In this document: positions 8,640 through 19,968 of the stretch, one piece after another
How the letters are laid out: each line of letters starts with the position of its first letter
Position numbering within the stretch: the first letter of the stretch is position 1
DNA from: Gnetum montanum
Lineage: Eukaryota > Streptophyta > Gnetopsida > Gnetales > Gnetaceae
DNA: 64,000 nucleotides
Assembly: GCA_015680685.1 (NCBI GenBank)
Contig: MNCI01033474.1
Location: 1,549,424 to 1,613,423 of the forward strand
Direction: 5' to 3'
Translations under genes and position numbers: made by a program
The notes under the pieces: generated by a model
Seen by the model: only the letters and a program-made list of their open reading frames with translations
Told to the model about the DNA's origin: nothing
The model's database searches: none

Positions 8640-11231
8640 TCCAAAGGCCTTACCATCATTTGAATCTTTGGAGCTTCCTTCGAATCAAAGACCACACTCA
8701 ATGCACATGGTCATGTTGACTCATGCGATTACCTATTGGATTAAAGTTGGCCATCTTTCTAGGAAATTCTCTAATCTTGGAAGCCCTCTTATTTATTTAT
8801 AGATAGCGAGAAATGAGCCTTGCAAAGCTCCTTTAGATTTAGGTTCTAGTGTTAACTTAATCTCTCAAGAAATGTACAAAGCCTAGAACCTACCTCCACT
8901 AAAAAAGAGTAACATTCATTTAGAGTTGGCTGACTAGTCCATCACTGTCCCATTAGGACTAGTTGAGGACATTGTCACCACTGTTTGTGGGTGGTTATAT
9001 CTAGTTGATTTCCTAGTGATTTAAGTCAACAACTATAAGGGGGACTTTCCAATCATTATGGGAAGAGCATGGCTAAGCATTATTTATGCACACCTAGGAA
9101 TACATGATCTTTCCCTAGAAATATCAAAGGAAAATACGTTCGAAAAGATCAAGGAGAAGAAAGTTCCATGCATCACATATAGTGACATAGGGTGTGATTG
9201 TGTGCAAAAGTCTTGGTTTGTACAATGTTTAACATTACCTGCATGCAACTAGTGTTCACAAATAACTAACATACAAAGATGCCTGTATGCAACAGCCACA
9301 AGATAGGAAGGCACCTAGTGGTTGATAGCTGACCAAGAGAGCAATTCAACTATATGCATGGAACCAACTGAGAGCTTGACTTACACCTACATTGATAGCA
9401 TAGATACATTAGAGCAAGTCCACCACCAACTTCCAAGTACTGATACCAAAAATACCAACTAGGGAAAGTTGGAAATCCCTAATGAGTTTAAGCAAGATCC
9501 CCTTAAGTTAAAACCGTTACCCATCGGTATGGAGTACACATTCCTCAAGAATGGAAAACCAATAATCATTAACATTAAGCTTGCTCCCTAACAAAAAGAA
9601 AGACTATTGAGGATGGTAAACAAATGGTTGAAAGCCTTTGCTTGGTCATATCCCAAATTAACAAGAATAGATCCTAGGATATGCTAACATCGAATTTACA
9701 CTGACCCCTCCATGAAGCCTTGACGACAACCTCAAAGGCAACTGAATCCAAAGCTTAAGCAAGTGGTTAAATAAGAAATTGAACAACTTCTAAAAGCTGG
9801 GTTCATCTACCCCATTGCTGATAGTAAATGGGTTAACCCATTAGTCATTGTGCCTAAAAAAGAAGGAAAATGGAGGGTGTCGATAGACTTTAGACTGCTA
9901 AACATGGAAACATTTAAAGACCATTTCCCATTGCCATTTATCAACCAAATCTTAGATACCATTGTAGGGGATTGCTACTATAGTTTTCTGGATGGTTACA
10001 ATGGATACAATCAATTCAAATAGCACTAGAAGACCAAGCCAAGACTACATTCACAAGTCCTTGGGGGACATTCGTATATAGACAAATGTCGTTTGGCTTG
10101 TGTAATGCCCTAGCAACATTTCAACGTCTGGTTCTAAGTATATTTCAGTAGCAAATAGGGAATGGTGTGGAGGCCTTTATGGATGATTTCTCCACTTATA
10201 GAGTAGACTTTGAATAAGCATTGGACTGATTAAAGCAAGTATTGAAACGATGTGTTGAAACCAACTTAAGGCTCAATTGGAAAAAAAGCTATTTAATGGT
10301 CCAAGAAGGCATTGTATTAGGGCACAAGATTTCACAAATAGGGATAGAGGTAGATCCTAAAAAGATTAAGTCATCTAAGGAATCACTCGTCAACCTAAAA
10401 CTGTAAAAGACATCTAATCATTCCTTGGACATACTGGCTATTATAGATGCTTTATAGAGAACTTTTCAAAGATTGCAAAACCCTTGGTAGAATTAACAAA
10501 AAAGAACGTATCCTTTGAATGGACCAGGGAATGTGAGCTAGCTTTCCAAACCTTGAAACAGAAGCTTGTAGAAACACCAATTCTACAAGCTCCTGACTAG
10601 TCCAGACTATTTCACACAATGACTAACATGTCCAACTTTGCCTTAGGATCCATACTTACATAGTTAAATGACCAAAAATGCCCCTATTACATTCACTGTG
10701 CAAGTCGAAGTATTGCTGGTGCACAACTCAACTACACCACAATAGAAAAAGAATTAATGGCTGTGGTGTTTGCACTAGAAAAATTTAGGCACTATGTATT
10801 GGGCTATAAGATATTTGTACACATAGATCATAGTGCAATACGGTTCCTAATGAATAAACCAATGGTGATCCCTCACATCATATGATGGCTCGTGATCTTA
10901 TAAGAGTTCAATCTTATGATGATGGATTGTAAAGGCACCAAGAATGTTGTCACTGATCATTTATCTTAGTTATGATGGGACAAAAAAGAGGACGAATATC
11001 CAATTTCTGACTATTTCCCTAATGAACTTCTCTTTGCAGGTGTGATAAACAATCACTTACCCACTGCTACAAATTGGTATAGTAGCATTCTCACTTATCT
11101 GCTTACACAAGAAACAACACAAGGGTTAGATGTTAAAAAGAAATAATAGTTTCTTCATTGAGCCAAATATTTCATGGAAATCAATGGACATATTTATAAG
11201 GTATGTTCTGATGGCTTGGTTTGATGGTGTG
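8640..11231 (+). pseudogene. pol: pol of element A, first part: protease, reverse transcriptase, RNase H
   Basis: Protease: LDLGSSVNLIS near 8839-8871 (D-x-G-S active-site type) and FPIIMGRAWLS near 9049. Reverse transcriptase: IEQLLKAGFIYPI (about 9778), WVNPLVIVPKKEGKWRVSID (9830-9890), HFPLPF, then a one-base deletion near 10016, then TFTSPWGTF and the catalytic FMDD at 10176-10187. RNase H: ALGSIL (about 10640), YTTIEKELMAVVFALEKFRHY (10730-10793), then a spacer into the integrase zinc region. In-frame stops include 10149, 10598, 10661, 10967 and 10973; four of these are at the same codons in element E. The gene is cut at 11231 by element B and resumes at 19969 in the integrase HHCC region. 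Confidence 0.88.
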
Positions 11232-12063
11232 TGATGAGTCATGAATTTGTTGGCTGCAATATCACACCCATGATATCGTGTACCCAATATCACAGCCTAG
11301 ACACGATATTGCAACCTGCCTCCTCATCTATAAATAAGAGGTAGGTAGATTTAGTAAGGAGTTTTTTGAAAGTTTAAGTTTTCAATAGTTTTTTAGTACG
11401 TTAGTTTTTCCTCTCAATCCTTTTCTCCCAGTACATGTCGGCTGTGTGATGATTGTAATTGTATGGCATCCTTATTCGAGTGTGACATACTTGGACATGC
11501 ACATGACTGACAATAAAGATCAAGATTACTTCATCATTGCAACATACACTTAGGTTAATTATTTAATTGTTATTGTTATTTATTGATTTCTTAGTTGATA
11601 TCTCTCTACCCATATCTCCTAGTAACGCGGAATGAGTACGACTTAATCACGAGCATTTAAGTGTGACTACTTAGTAACCCAATAACATACCTAGGTCATG
11701 TGTTTGGTAATCCTAGTGGTAGTCATGCACAAGGTCCAAGATGTATATGGATGATTAAGGAATGAATACTCATTGCACTTAGGCTAGTATAGATTCTCTC
11801 ACACTCTTTCTCTCCTAGCTTAGTTAATATTATTTCCCATAATACCCAGGAGTAGCATTAGTGTAGGAACACCTCATACACCTCACTCTAGACTAAGCCA
11901 TATGTGACAAAGCTAATACTAGTCCAGGTGGGAAGATAGCGAACTACAATCTATGAGTAACTATCTAGATACCACAACTAGCCCATCTACAGAGTTTGAC
12001 CGGATCATGCATGAAACACTCGTATTCGTATAGTTGAGTGTAGGGGTACCTTGCCACTCATCA
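11232..12063 (+). repeat. 5' LTR of element B
   Basis: 832 bases, TGATGAGTC to CACTCATCA. U3 has a run of GATATC/AATATC motifs (11259-11310), TATAAA at 11329-11334, AATAAAGATC near 11513, and the end block GTAGGGGTACC. The preceding GTGTG is the target duplication. Confidence 0.92.
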
Positions 12064-12064
12064 C

Positions 12065-12082
12065 TGGTGCCATTGTTGGGGA
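12065..12082 (+). promoter_or_regulatory. Primer-binding site of element B
   Basis: TGGTGCCATTGTTGGGGA directly after the LTR, a tRNA-Asp-like site with a few substitutions. Confidence 0.75.
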
Positions 12083-12219
12083 TGATGCTAGTTATCTAGA
12101 TTAGTTATATCATACAAGGTTGCTGTATAAGAATCAATGATGTATCTCTTAGGAAGAAGAAATAATTATAAAAAGTCACACATAAATTCACACATAAATT
12201 CACACAAAACTTCACAACC

Positions 12220-14199
12220 ATGGCTCTCCTACAAGACCATAACAATGCCACACCCAGTGAGGAAATTCATTGGATAACCAACGAATTATATGATAATGAA
12301 GATTGGAGTACGCAACCTAAGGTAGGGGTTTCTTATAAACATAAACGAAAGCAACGTCATTCCAACACATAAAAGCATAACTTACCCAATGACGATGAAC
12401 CCCTACTAGCCACTACAAGCCTAACGCAAATACAAGAGGCTGTTTGAATCTCTTGTAGGCATCATAAAGAGAGTTGTCTACCTAGGATCGATTTAAACAA
12501 ATTTCCCAATTTCTCAGGAGGCTATGACTTAGATCCACAACAACATTTACAAGCCTTCTACGATGCCTGTACATGGAAAAACATTGATAATGGTTGGCAA
12601 AAACTCAAGCTCTTTCTTATGACACTCGTTGGCCAAGAAAAAGTATGGTATAAATCATTAAAACCAAATTCAATACGACGTTGGACAATAATGGTAGAAC
12701 TCTTTAACGAAAGGTATCAAACCTACACAAGAGTGTTGGCCTTGAGGAAAAAAATCCAAGAGTGGAAACAAGCACAACATGAACCCTTGGACATGGCCTT
12801 AGAAAGATATTATGCACTATTAAACAACTGTCCAGGCAATGAGTTCTCCAAGCAAAGGCTAATGTACCATATCATTGATGGGCTCCATGATGAAATAAGA
12901 GAGACCCTAGGGATGTATGCCCAAGGTCAACTATACGAACTACAAACTCGTCAATTCTAAGAGCTTATTAAGTGGGTAGCAAAAGAAGGAGAAATGGCTA
13001 GATGGGAGAGTGTTGAAAAACATCAATGGAACCAAAATCTCAACTTAACAGAGGTTCATAATCACAAAAAGGAGAAATTAACCTATCTCAAGGAGAAAGA
13101 ACCATCTTTTCTAGTACAAAAATCATTAGATGAAATCGAGACAAAGATCAATAAGATGATGGAATGGATGCATAAAAAGTGAGGGGAATATATCAATATT
13201 ATTGGAGATAGAGTTTTGGTAACCCAAGAAGCAAGACAAAAAATCATTAGACAATCGGAAAGAAGGGACAAAGAAAATAAGAGCTTAACTGCCAATCACA
13301 TGTATGAATGTAAAATTTGCCTGTACGATCATCCCAAGGGCCAATGCCCAATCTTGTTACATTTATATGAGCATTGGGGAACCATGTTACGCCCAGAGTT
13401 CATACAGAGATACTGTGTTCGATCAAAGTGGCAACAATCCTAGTCATGGGGGAAGCCATCCCTAAACTAGAGACACCCTTTGTATCATCCGAATCCAAAT
13501 GCTTATCTAGTTCAACATGTTGTTTCCCCAACTAGGTCAACATACTCTATCTCGCCACATTATTATTCTCCTAAGCACTATCATCCCATGTCCTCAACAC
13601 AACCACCGCCTTGTGTACCTCACACTTCTCCTAAATTTCAACATTCTCATCCTTTCCCTCCTACATCGCCACCAATTGTTCCTGAAGTATTTGCACCACA
13701 GCAACAACCCACGAACATTACTGGTGCTACTATTGCCAACAATAGTGAGAGACCTCCTCAACATCAGAGGTGTCCCTTCTTTAGACATGACCGTAGGAAG
13801 GGACAACATATTTTCAAGGCCACTGCATTCTCCAATTCAGCACAAGTCCAACACTATGGTGCATCCTTCTCTTCGAACCCAACGCCTCATGTCACTTCAT
13901 CACGGCCACCAATTAACACTCCAACAACCATACGGCCCAATGAATACAACAATGGAGAGTGACATCTTGATCCTTGCATACCATCTTACAGTCTCAAGTA
14001 TCATAGTGGGTCAACTCTTTACCCAGGAACTACATCTTATAAATTTCCCCACTATGCTTACTATAATATGGTGTGTGAACCCAAAGGGGGTAAGTATGAC
14101 CAAAATTCAATATTTCCAACATGCAAGGATCCTCATATTTCATTTATTAATCCTTGCCATGCTCAACCATTTAGTTATGGGGGATATTCCCCACTTTAA
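12220..14199 (+). pseudogene. gag: gag of element B, single open frame with seven stops
   Basis: The ATG at 12220 (context ACCATGG) to TAA at 14197-14199 is 1980 bases, an exact multiple of three, and all blocks lie in that one frame: no net frameshift, only stops (12370, 12445, 12958, 13180, 13441, 13468, 13960). The capsid-type domain is at residues about 100-250 (FSGGYDLDP, HLQAFYDAC, VELFNERYQTYTR, PLDMALERYYALLN, GMYAQGQLYELQ). A charged coiled segment follows (about 255-345), then a CX2CX3HX4C knuckle at residues 364-376, a Pro/Tyr/Ser-rich tail and the end motif FSYGGYSPL. The knuckle spacing is typical of Athila/Tat-like gag. It packages RNA in particles; here it is inactive. Confidence 0.88.
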
Positions 14200-16114
14200 T
14201 AACAAACAGGATTAATACATATATTTTTATTTTCTTTAATTTTACAATTTTTTGTTTTCCAATTTTTCATTTTTCAATTTCTTGTTTTATCTTTTTATCT
14301 TTTTATCTTTTTATAAGTAGTCTCATCTATGAATAAAACACTCATGTGGCTCGTTGGTTGGGGTGAGTTCTATGTTATCTAGTCTCGAGTGATCAATTAT
14401 TTGGACAATGAGCCCATTACACCCACTCATCCATTCTACAAATAAGAGGTTCTGTTTGAGGGTACAGTGATATTCTAAATATTCTTCAAAACTTAAAATT
14501 AATTTTGTGTTCATTGTACCTAGAATGAAGAAGGATGGATCAAGAGGGAATGATTAGGGTGTGACATCAAGGGAATTTGCGGATTCTCTTTGGTGACGTC
14601 TGTGAGAGTTATCATGTGACATGGTTGTACTAATATCCTTGTAGATCTAATGCAAAATGGGAGTAAGAGTAATTAAAAGGCACTCAAAAATCCAATGTTG
14701 TTCTAGGGGGTCCCATTGGAAAGACATGCACCCATGCCTAAAGGTTGGTGGCTTCTCTAATTCAGCAATTGAAAAAAAGAAAAACAAACAAAGAAAGTGC
14801 CATAAAGCAAAAATCACTCCTCCATTGAATAAAATGCCAAGAGATCGTACACCTTGTTGTTCTAGTACTTTCATTGTTGCTCATCATGGGATGAAACAAT
14901 GTAATGTCATTGATTAGAGGAATGAACTTGGTCCTGATCTTGGAACGACGGGTTAATGACACATTAATCATGCCTTACACACAGGATTCATTGTGCCCCA
15001 GGTTAGTTACCTCATGTCCCAATCTCTATAATCCCTTCTATAGTCCATCTCATCTCACTATTCATGTAATTGTAGCTTGAGTCTTGTGTAGCGTAAAATT
15101 CTTAGCTCATTTTGGTGATACTTACATGTGTATGTTTTGTGGAACTAGTGTGGATTACATTTAACCCTTCTAGTGCCTATGGACATTTTAAGTGTGGTTA
15201 TGCAAGGGCATTATAGGTTGGAACCTACTTTGGGGAGGATCCAATTGCGTAATTGTTTGTAATTTACACTCCTAACACATCTCCCACACACCATCTATTA
15301 CCCTTAGCATATTTTCAATGATATTCTTTTCTTTATTACTATCCCTCTAATTCAAATGTTCCTGATGAACCATCACATAGTGTTTTTCTCTCCCTAGCCA
15401 TCCGATGTCCTTATTGATAAATTCTAGAACATCATAATTTTCATGCCTTCAAAATTAGTCAAATTACCCTGGAACCCTTTAACAATAGTCTAGAAGTCCT
15501 TAGTTTCCACCATTAATTTCAAAAAAATCTTCAAAATTCAGTATATTCCATTGTGCCCTAACATCGATAGGCCACAATATTACGGCCGACACAATATCGC
15601 GTCTCAAAAATATATAGATACGTGACCCTCCTACGCTACCTAACATCATTTACAACTATTCACGTGGGGGAAGTCTTTCAACTTTCTCTCTACGAATTGT
15701 GATTGTGCATCCCTTGCTTTCATATCCATACCATGCTCATTGGTCCTCCGAGTTTCATTCCGTTTGAACCTACTAGAACCCAAAGTGTTCTGCTTAGTCG
15801 TGGGGGAGGGGCACACACCGAATAGTGCATAAAATTTTTGAAATTCATCATTTCTTGAAGGACATTATCAAGCGTAATTAGTTATAAAATTAAGGATAAA
15901 AGTGCCAAAAATAATTTCATCTCCTTAGTTATACTGGGAAACTAGATTTGGAAACCACCTAAGCAAAGAGGATTCAATATTATAATCTTTTGGGGAAATT
16001 TTCTCCTAATAAGTAACATCACATGGAGATCAAACAAATTCATTAAGGCAAGCAGTAAGGTATAAACTAACTTTGGTAAAAGCCTTACTAACGATGGATC
16101 CCGTGTGATTGCAG
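14200..16114 (+). other. Spacer of element B, resembling the post-integrase region of element A
   Basis: No sense coding seen. Several blocks match the 3' region of element A in the same order: the ATGAGCCCAT...CATCCATTC block (14408; A 21430), GACATCAAGGGAATT (14561; A 21581), CATGCCTAAAGGTT (about 14731; A 21820), GGGCATTA...CTACTTTGGGGAGGA (15206; A 22253) and AGTCGTGGGGG (15803; A 22478). The same spacer occurs in D (47394-49388) and C (from 53136, resuming at 63122). A minus-strand frame at 14647-14971 has counterparts in C and D. Confidence 0.75.
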
Positions 16115-18911
16115 ATGGCTCTAAAACCTGGACAATAGGAAGGTTCTGCTCAAGGTGGGAGCAAACAACCTAGGAGAGGTGAAGGACAAGTTCCTGCTGG
16201 ACGACATGCAGAGTAGGAGGGACAATCATTTAGTATCCACCAAGAAGACCCTACTACTATACAATCAAGGCTTGCCAAAGGAGGAGTTGCTACAGTGCTT
16301 GAACAAGGACAACATCTCACGTTGCCCTAGGATTGTGTTCAGGCCATCCATGAAAGGTCCACTTTCATTGCAATGATTGTGGAATTAAAATTTAGATCTT
16401 TGATAGAATTTTCTCTAGAGGCTATCAAGGATCACCTCAAAGGGTCCCCATTATGGCCTATCCTCTCTGAAAGTAGTGCCTGGTACTTAGGGAAAACATG
16501 CCAGTTTTGGCACAACAAAGAATAGGTCACCACTGTTAACATTGGTAGTGTGATGGTTGATTTCTCTGTTCAAGCCATTTCAGAGGTATTAAACCTTATG
16601 AATATAGGGCCAAAGGTTACTTAGTTGTCTACCTGCTTAGACCTTGATGTGCGACGAGTTTGATTAGAAAGAGCATATGGCAAGGGAGATAAGACATTTG
16701 GGGAGTTGATGACAGAAGAGAGGATTTATTTCAAAATAGGGACTTATCACATCTTCCCCAAAAAAGGCTTAAAAAGAATTTCAACATATGCAGTAAGAGG
16801 ATGTGCAGTGTTGATGGAAAAGGTTAATGCTAACCTACCTCATCTATATTTTATAGAGATCCTAAGGAAATTTGAAGAATGAAAGATAGGGAAGCTTGTG
16901 TTGCCCTTCCCTTATCTTATCAGGAAGTTGTGTAGATGTGCTGGTATCAAAGGATATACCAATGATGTCCTTTGAAAAGCCAAAAATTCTTCATATGCTA
17001 AACTACTAAAGCCACCAGCTACAAGGAAAATCACTGGTGAGACACTGGGGCTAGAACAAGAAGAGGAACAAATGACAGGGCCAACTGCAACTCAACTTGC
17101 AGGACCTAGACAACTTCCAAGCACGAGACCCAACCAACAATAAGAAGTAGGGCCTAGCACAAGCTAGCAGGATCAGCCACTACCATCACTACAAGATTAT
17201 AGACCATCGATGAGCCATCTTAGGGCCATTGTTGAACGGTCAGTTGGGGAAGTCATGATGATGCAATTCTCTTCCACATCATTGACGACATCGTACAACC
17301 CATGGTTTCTTTGGATGGCACATGGGGGTGAAGTGTTCATCCAAATAGGAGGAGAGAGCACTTGGTCATAATAGATCTTGGGGAATGATGCATCCTTTCA
17401 AGTGTAGTTAGAAATGTGTGAAGGGGCCATAGTGGTGGTCATGCAGCACCAGGATGCAACAGGAGCCACAGAAGTGATCACAAATTACATTAAAGAATCA
17501 TTCAATGTGCCTGTTGTGCCATCAGCAAATCTCACAAGAGCATGGGATGCTCAAACTCTGGTTGATATCTCAATGACTCCTACGGAACATGAGGATGTAC
17601 TTGATCGATTGCTACAAATAGGGCAAATGATGATGTCCTTGTTTGACATCCCACAAGATGTTACAGTAATACAATTAGACCTCATTTCCACCAAAGGGAA
17701 GCTAGTCTTGATAGAGATGAGGGTCAAGCATGCTAAAGTAGAAGTGCAAAGATTGCAAGAAAGGCTTGTGACCCTACAAGCAGCATAGCAGGATCCTTCT
17801 TAATTCATTCCCATAGACTAGTTGGACACTTTCAGAACTAAGCAACTTACTAAATTGGTGACAGAGAATAAAAGGGTGGTGGAAGAAAAAGAGAAGGCTA
17901 TTTGGGATGCCTCTGCAGCACAAGTGCAAACTTACACACACACCAAGACACTCAAGGCCTTACAAGAGGAAAATAGACAACTTGTTGTTGAAAACCTTCG
18001 GTTGACCTCTATGGAGAAATAAAAGAATGTTCTTAAAGAACATTTTCAATAGTTGTGAGAGCAATTAATCAGGATCAACTAGAACATGAACCATTTATCT
18101 AGGGAAAATCAAACCCTTTCGATGGAGGAGGTATGTGTCATCCATCAGAAGATAGCCATTGAAATAAGTGTGTGGCAGAATGAGGCTAAATGACATGAGA
18201 AATTGAAGGAGCATTTTTGGGACCAAGTAGGTATGTATAAGCAAATCATCAAGAAGGAGATTCATATGGCCAAGGCTCACATCAACGCTCTCAGTGCTCG
18301 ACACACTGATTGGCGGGCCATATTGAACACATACATGTTTGCCCACCAGGTGGAAATTAAGAGTCGGGACCTACAGATCCAAGACCCTACAGAATACATG
18401 GAGTTGGCAAACTTGTGGTATGCCAACCTTTCCATGTTGACAGCAGGGCACTTGAGAATAGAGCTCGAGAAACAGGTAGCCACCTCCTATATCAAATATG
18501 AAATAGTATTTACAGAATGCAAAAAAAATATTACAACAATTAGAGGTTGCAAATTCTAAACTTGAGGTGGTTAAAGTAAGCTACCAGGGGAAAAAAGGTG
18601 TCACAACAGACTTGGCTCGATGGCTTACAAATTTTCAAGAATACAAAGATAAAGCCAGAGCCTACAAGGAGGAATGACAGGTGTTTGTGACTTGGTATGT
18701 CAAGGGAAATAAAATGTTTCCACATCTACCTTGCCCATGGGAGGTGCCAACTCCATCAAAAATTGGAACATTAGCATGGACAGCATAGGATCCTTGAATT
18801 GAAGAGGAGAAACTCCAAGCCATACTTCAACGCCATCAAATCCCAAGACCTAGAGTACAAGACAAGGGAAAGGCACCCATGGAGGAGCCACTACCACCAG
18901 GAACTACATGA
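16115..18911 (+). pseudogene. ORF2 of element B: unknown domain plus long coiled coil
   Basis: Degenerate frame from ATG 16115 to TGA 18909-18911; the D copy (44644-47393) shows the same extent. The first half encodes a globular region with VMVDFSVQAISEVLNL (about 16550), AYGKGDKTFGEL, ERIYFKIGTYHIFPKKGL (16714-16767) and FPYLIRKLCRCAGI (about 16905-16945). Spacing and composition recall the family named putative plant transposon protein (Pfam PF20167 as I remember it); this is unverified. A Q/P-rich linker leads to heptad-rich helices in one frame from 17414 to 18559 (IQLDLISTKGKLV, VEVQRLQERLVTLQA, LQEENRQLVVENLRL). A frameshift near 18550 precedes a conserved end, DKGKAPMEEPLPPGTT. Stops and frameshifts are frequent. 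It lies where an extra 3' gene would sit, before the polypurine tract. Confidence 0.7.
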
Positions 18912-19090
18912 GCTCCATCCAATTTTGTAGCTATAGGATTTTCTTTTACATTTTTTGTGTTGTATCTCAATTTTGTTCTGATTCCACACTACGACATGAA
19001 CCTGTCCTTGTCAATCAATAATCCCATACCTATCCACTGTGTAATCAATGGAGCTTGTTCTTACTTTAGCTCGAGGATGATTTTTCATTC
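18912..19090 (+). other. 3' untranslated region of element B
   Basis: 179 bases between the ORF2 stop and the polypurine tract, with AATCAATAATCCCATACCTA (about 19012) also found before the 3' LTRs of A (22998) and E (62263). No gene. Confidence 0.6.
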
Positions 19091-19103
19091 AATCATGGGG
19101 GTA
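19091..19103 (+). promoter_or_regulatory. Polypurine tract region of element B
   Basis: AATCATGGGGGTA directly before the 3' LTR, matching AGTCGTGGGGGTA in A, AGTCATGGGGGTA in E and the complement TACCCCCACGACT in D. It primes plus-strand DNA synthesis in this class. Confidence 0.75.
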
Positions 19104-19963
19104 TGATGAGTCATGAATTTGTTGGCTGTGATATCGCACCCATGATATCACGTACGTGATATCATGTATGCGATATCACATCCTAGACGCAATATCACAT
19201 ATGCGATATCGCAGCCTACCTCCTCATCTATAAATAAGAGGTAGGCAGATTTAGTAAGTAGTTTTTTGGAGGTTTAAGTTTTCAATAGTTTTTTAGTATG
19301 TCAGTTTTTCCTGTCAACCCTTTTCTCCCAATGCATGCCTGCAATGTGATGATTGTAATTGTACGACATCCTTATTCGAGTGTGACGTACTTGGACATGC
19401 ACATGACTAACAAAAAAGATTGAGATTACTTCATCATTCTAGCATCCACTTAGCTTAATTATTTAATTGTTATTGTTATTTGTTACTTTCTTAGTTAATA
19501 TCTCTCTACCCATATCTCTTAGTAACGCGGAATGAGTACGACTTAATCACGAGAATTTAAGTATGACTACTTGGTAACCCAGTAACATACCTAGGCCATG
19601 CATTTGGTAATCCCTATGGTAGTCATGCACGAGGTCCAAGATGTGTATAGATGATTAAGGAACTGATGCTCATCGCACTTAGGCTAGTATAGATTCTCTC
19701 ACACTCTTTCTCTCCTAGCTTAGTTAATATTATTTCCCATTATACTCAGGAGTAGCATTAGTATAGGAACACATCATACACCTCACTCTGGACTAAACCA
19801 TATGTGACAAAGCTAATACTACTCCAGGTGGGAAGACAATGAACTGCGATCTACGAGTAACGGTCTAGATACCACATCTAGCTCGTCTGCAGAGTTCGAC
19901 CGGATCTTGCGTGAAACACTCGTATTCGTATGGTTGAGTGTAGGGGTACCTTGCCACTCATCA
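19104..19963 (+). repeat. 3' LTR of element B
   Basis: 860 bases with the same ends as 11232-12063. U3 carries more GATATC-type motifs than the 5' copy (19130-19212), which accounts for its extra 28 bases. TATAAA is at 19229-19234. It is followed by target copy GTGTG. Confidence 0.92.
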
Positions 19964-19968
19964 GTGTG

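Larger units (their letters stand above)
11232..19963 (+). mobile_element. Element B: pol-less (non-autonomous) LTR retrotransposon with gag and ORF2
   Basis: 8732 bases: LTR 11232-12063, primer site 12065, gag 12220-14199, a 1.9 kb spacer, ORF2 16115-18911, polypurine tract 19091-19103, LTR 19104-19963. The flanks GTGTG (11227-11231 and 19964-19968) are a perfect duplication, and removing B restores the integrase frame of element A across the junction. I see no protease, RT, RNase H or integrase motif anywhere inside. The end sequences, primer site and polypurine tract match those of the pol-bearing A and E, so it was probably copied and integrated by that machinery (inference). Confidence 0.92.

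Noticed and set aside
13517-14215. Open plus-strand frame of about 230 codons overlapping the gag tail of B
   Set aside because: It is the +1 shadow of a Pro/Tyr-rich gag region; the gag frame carries the conserved motifs and the shared end FSYGGYSPL.
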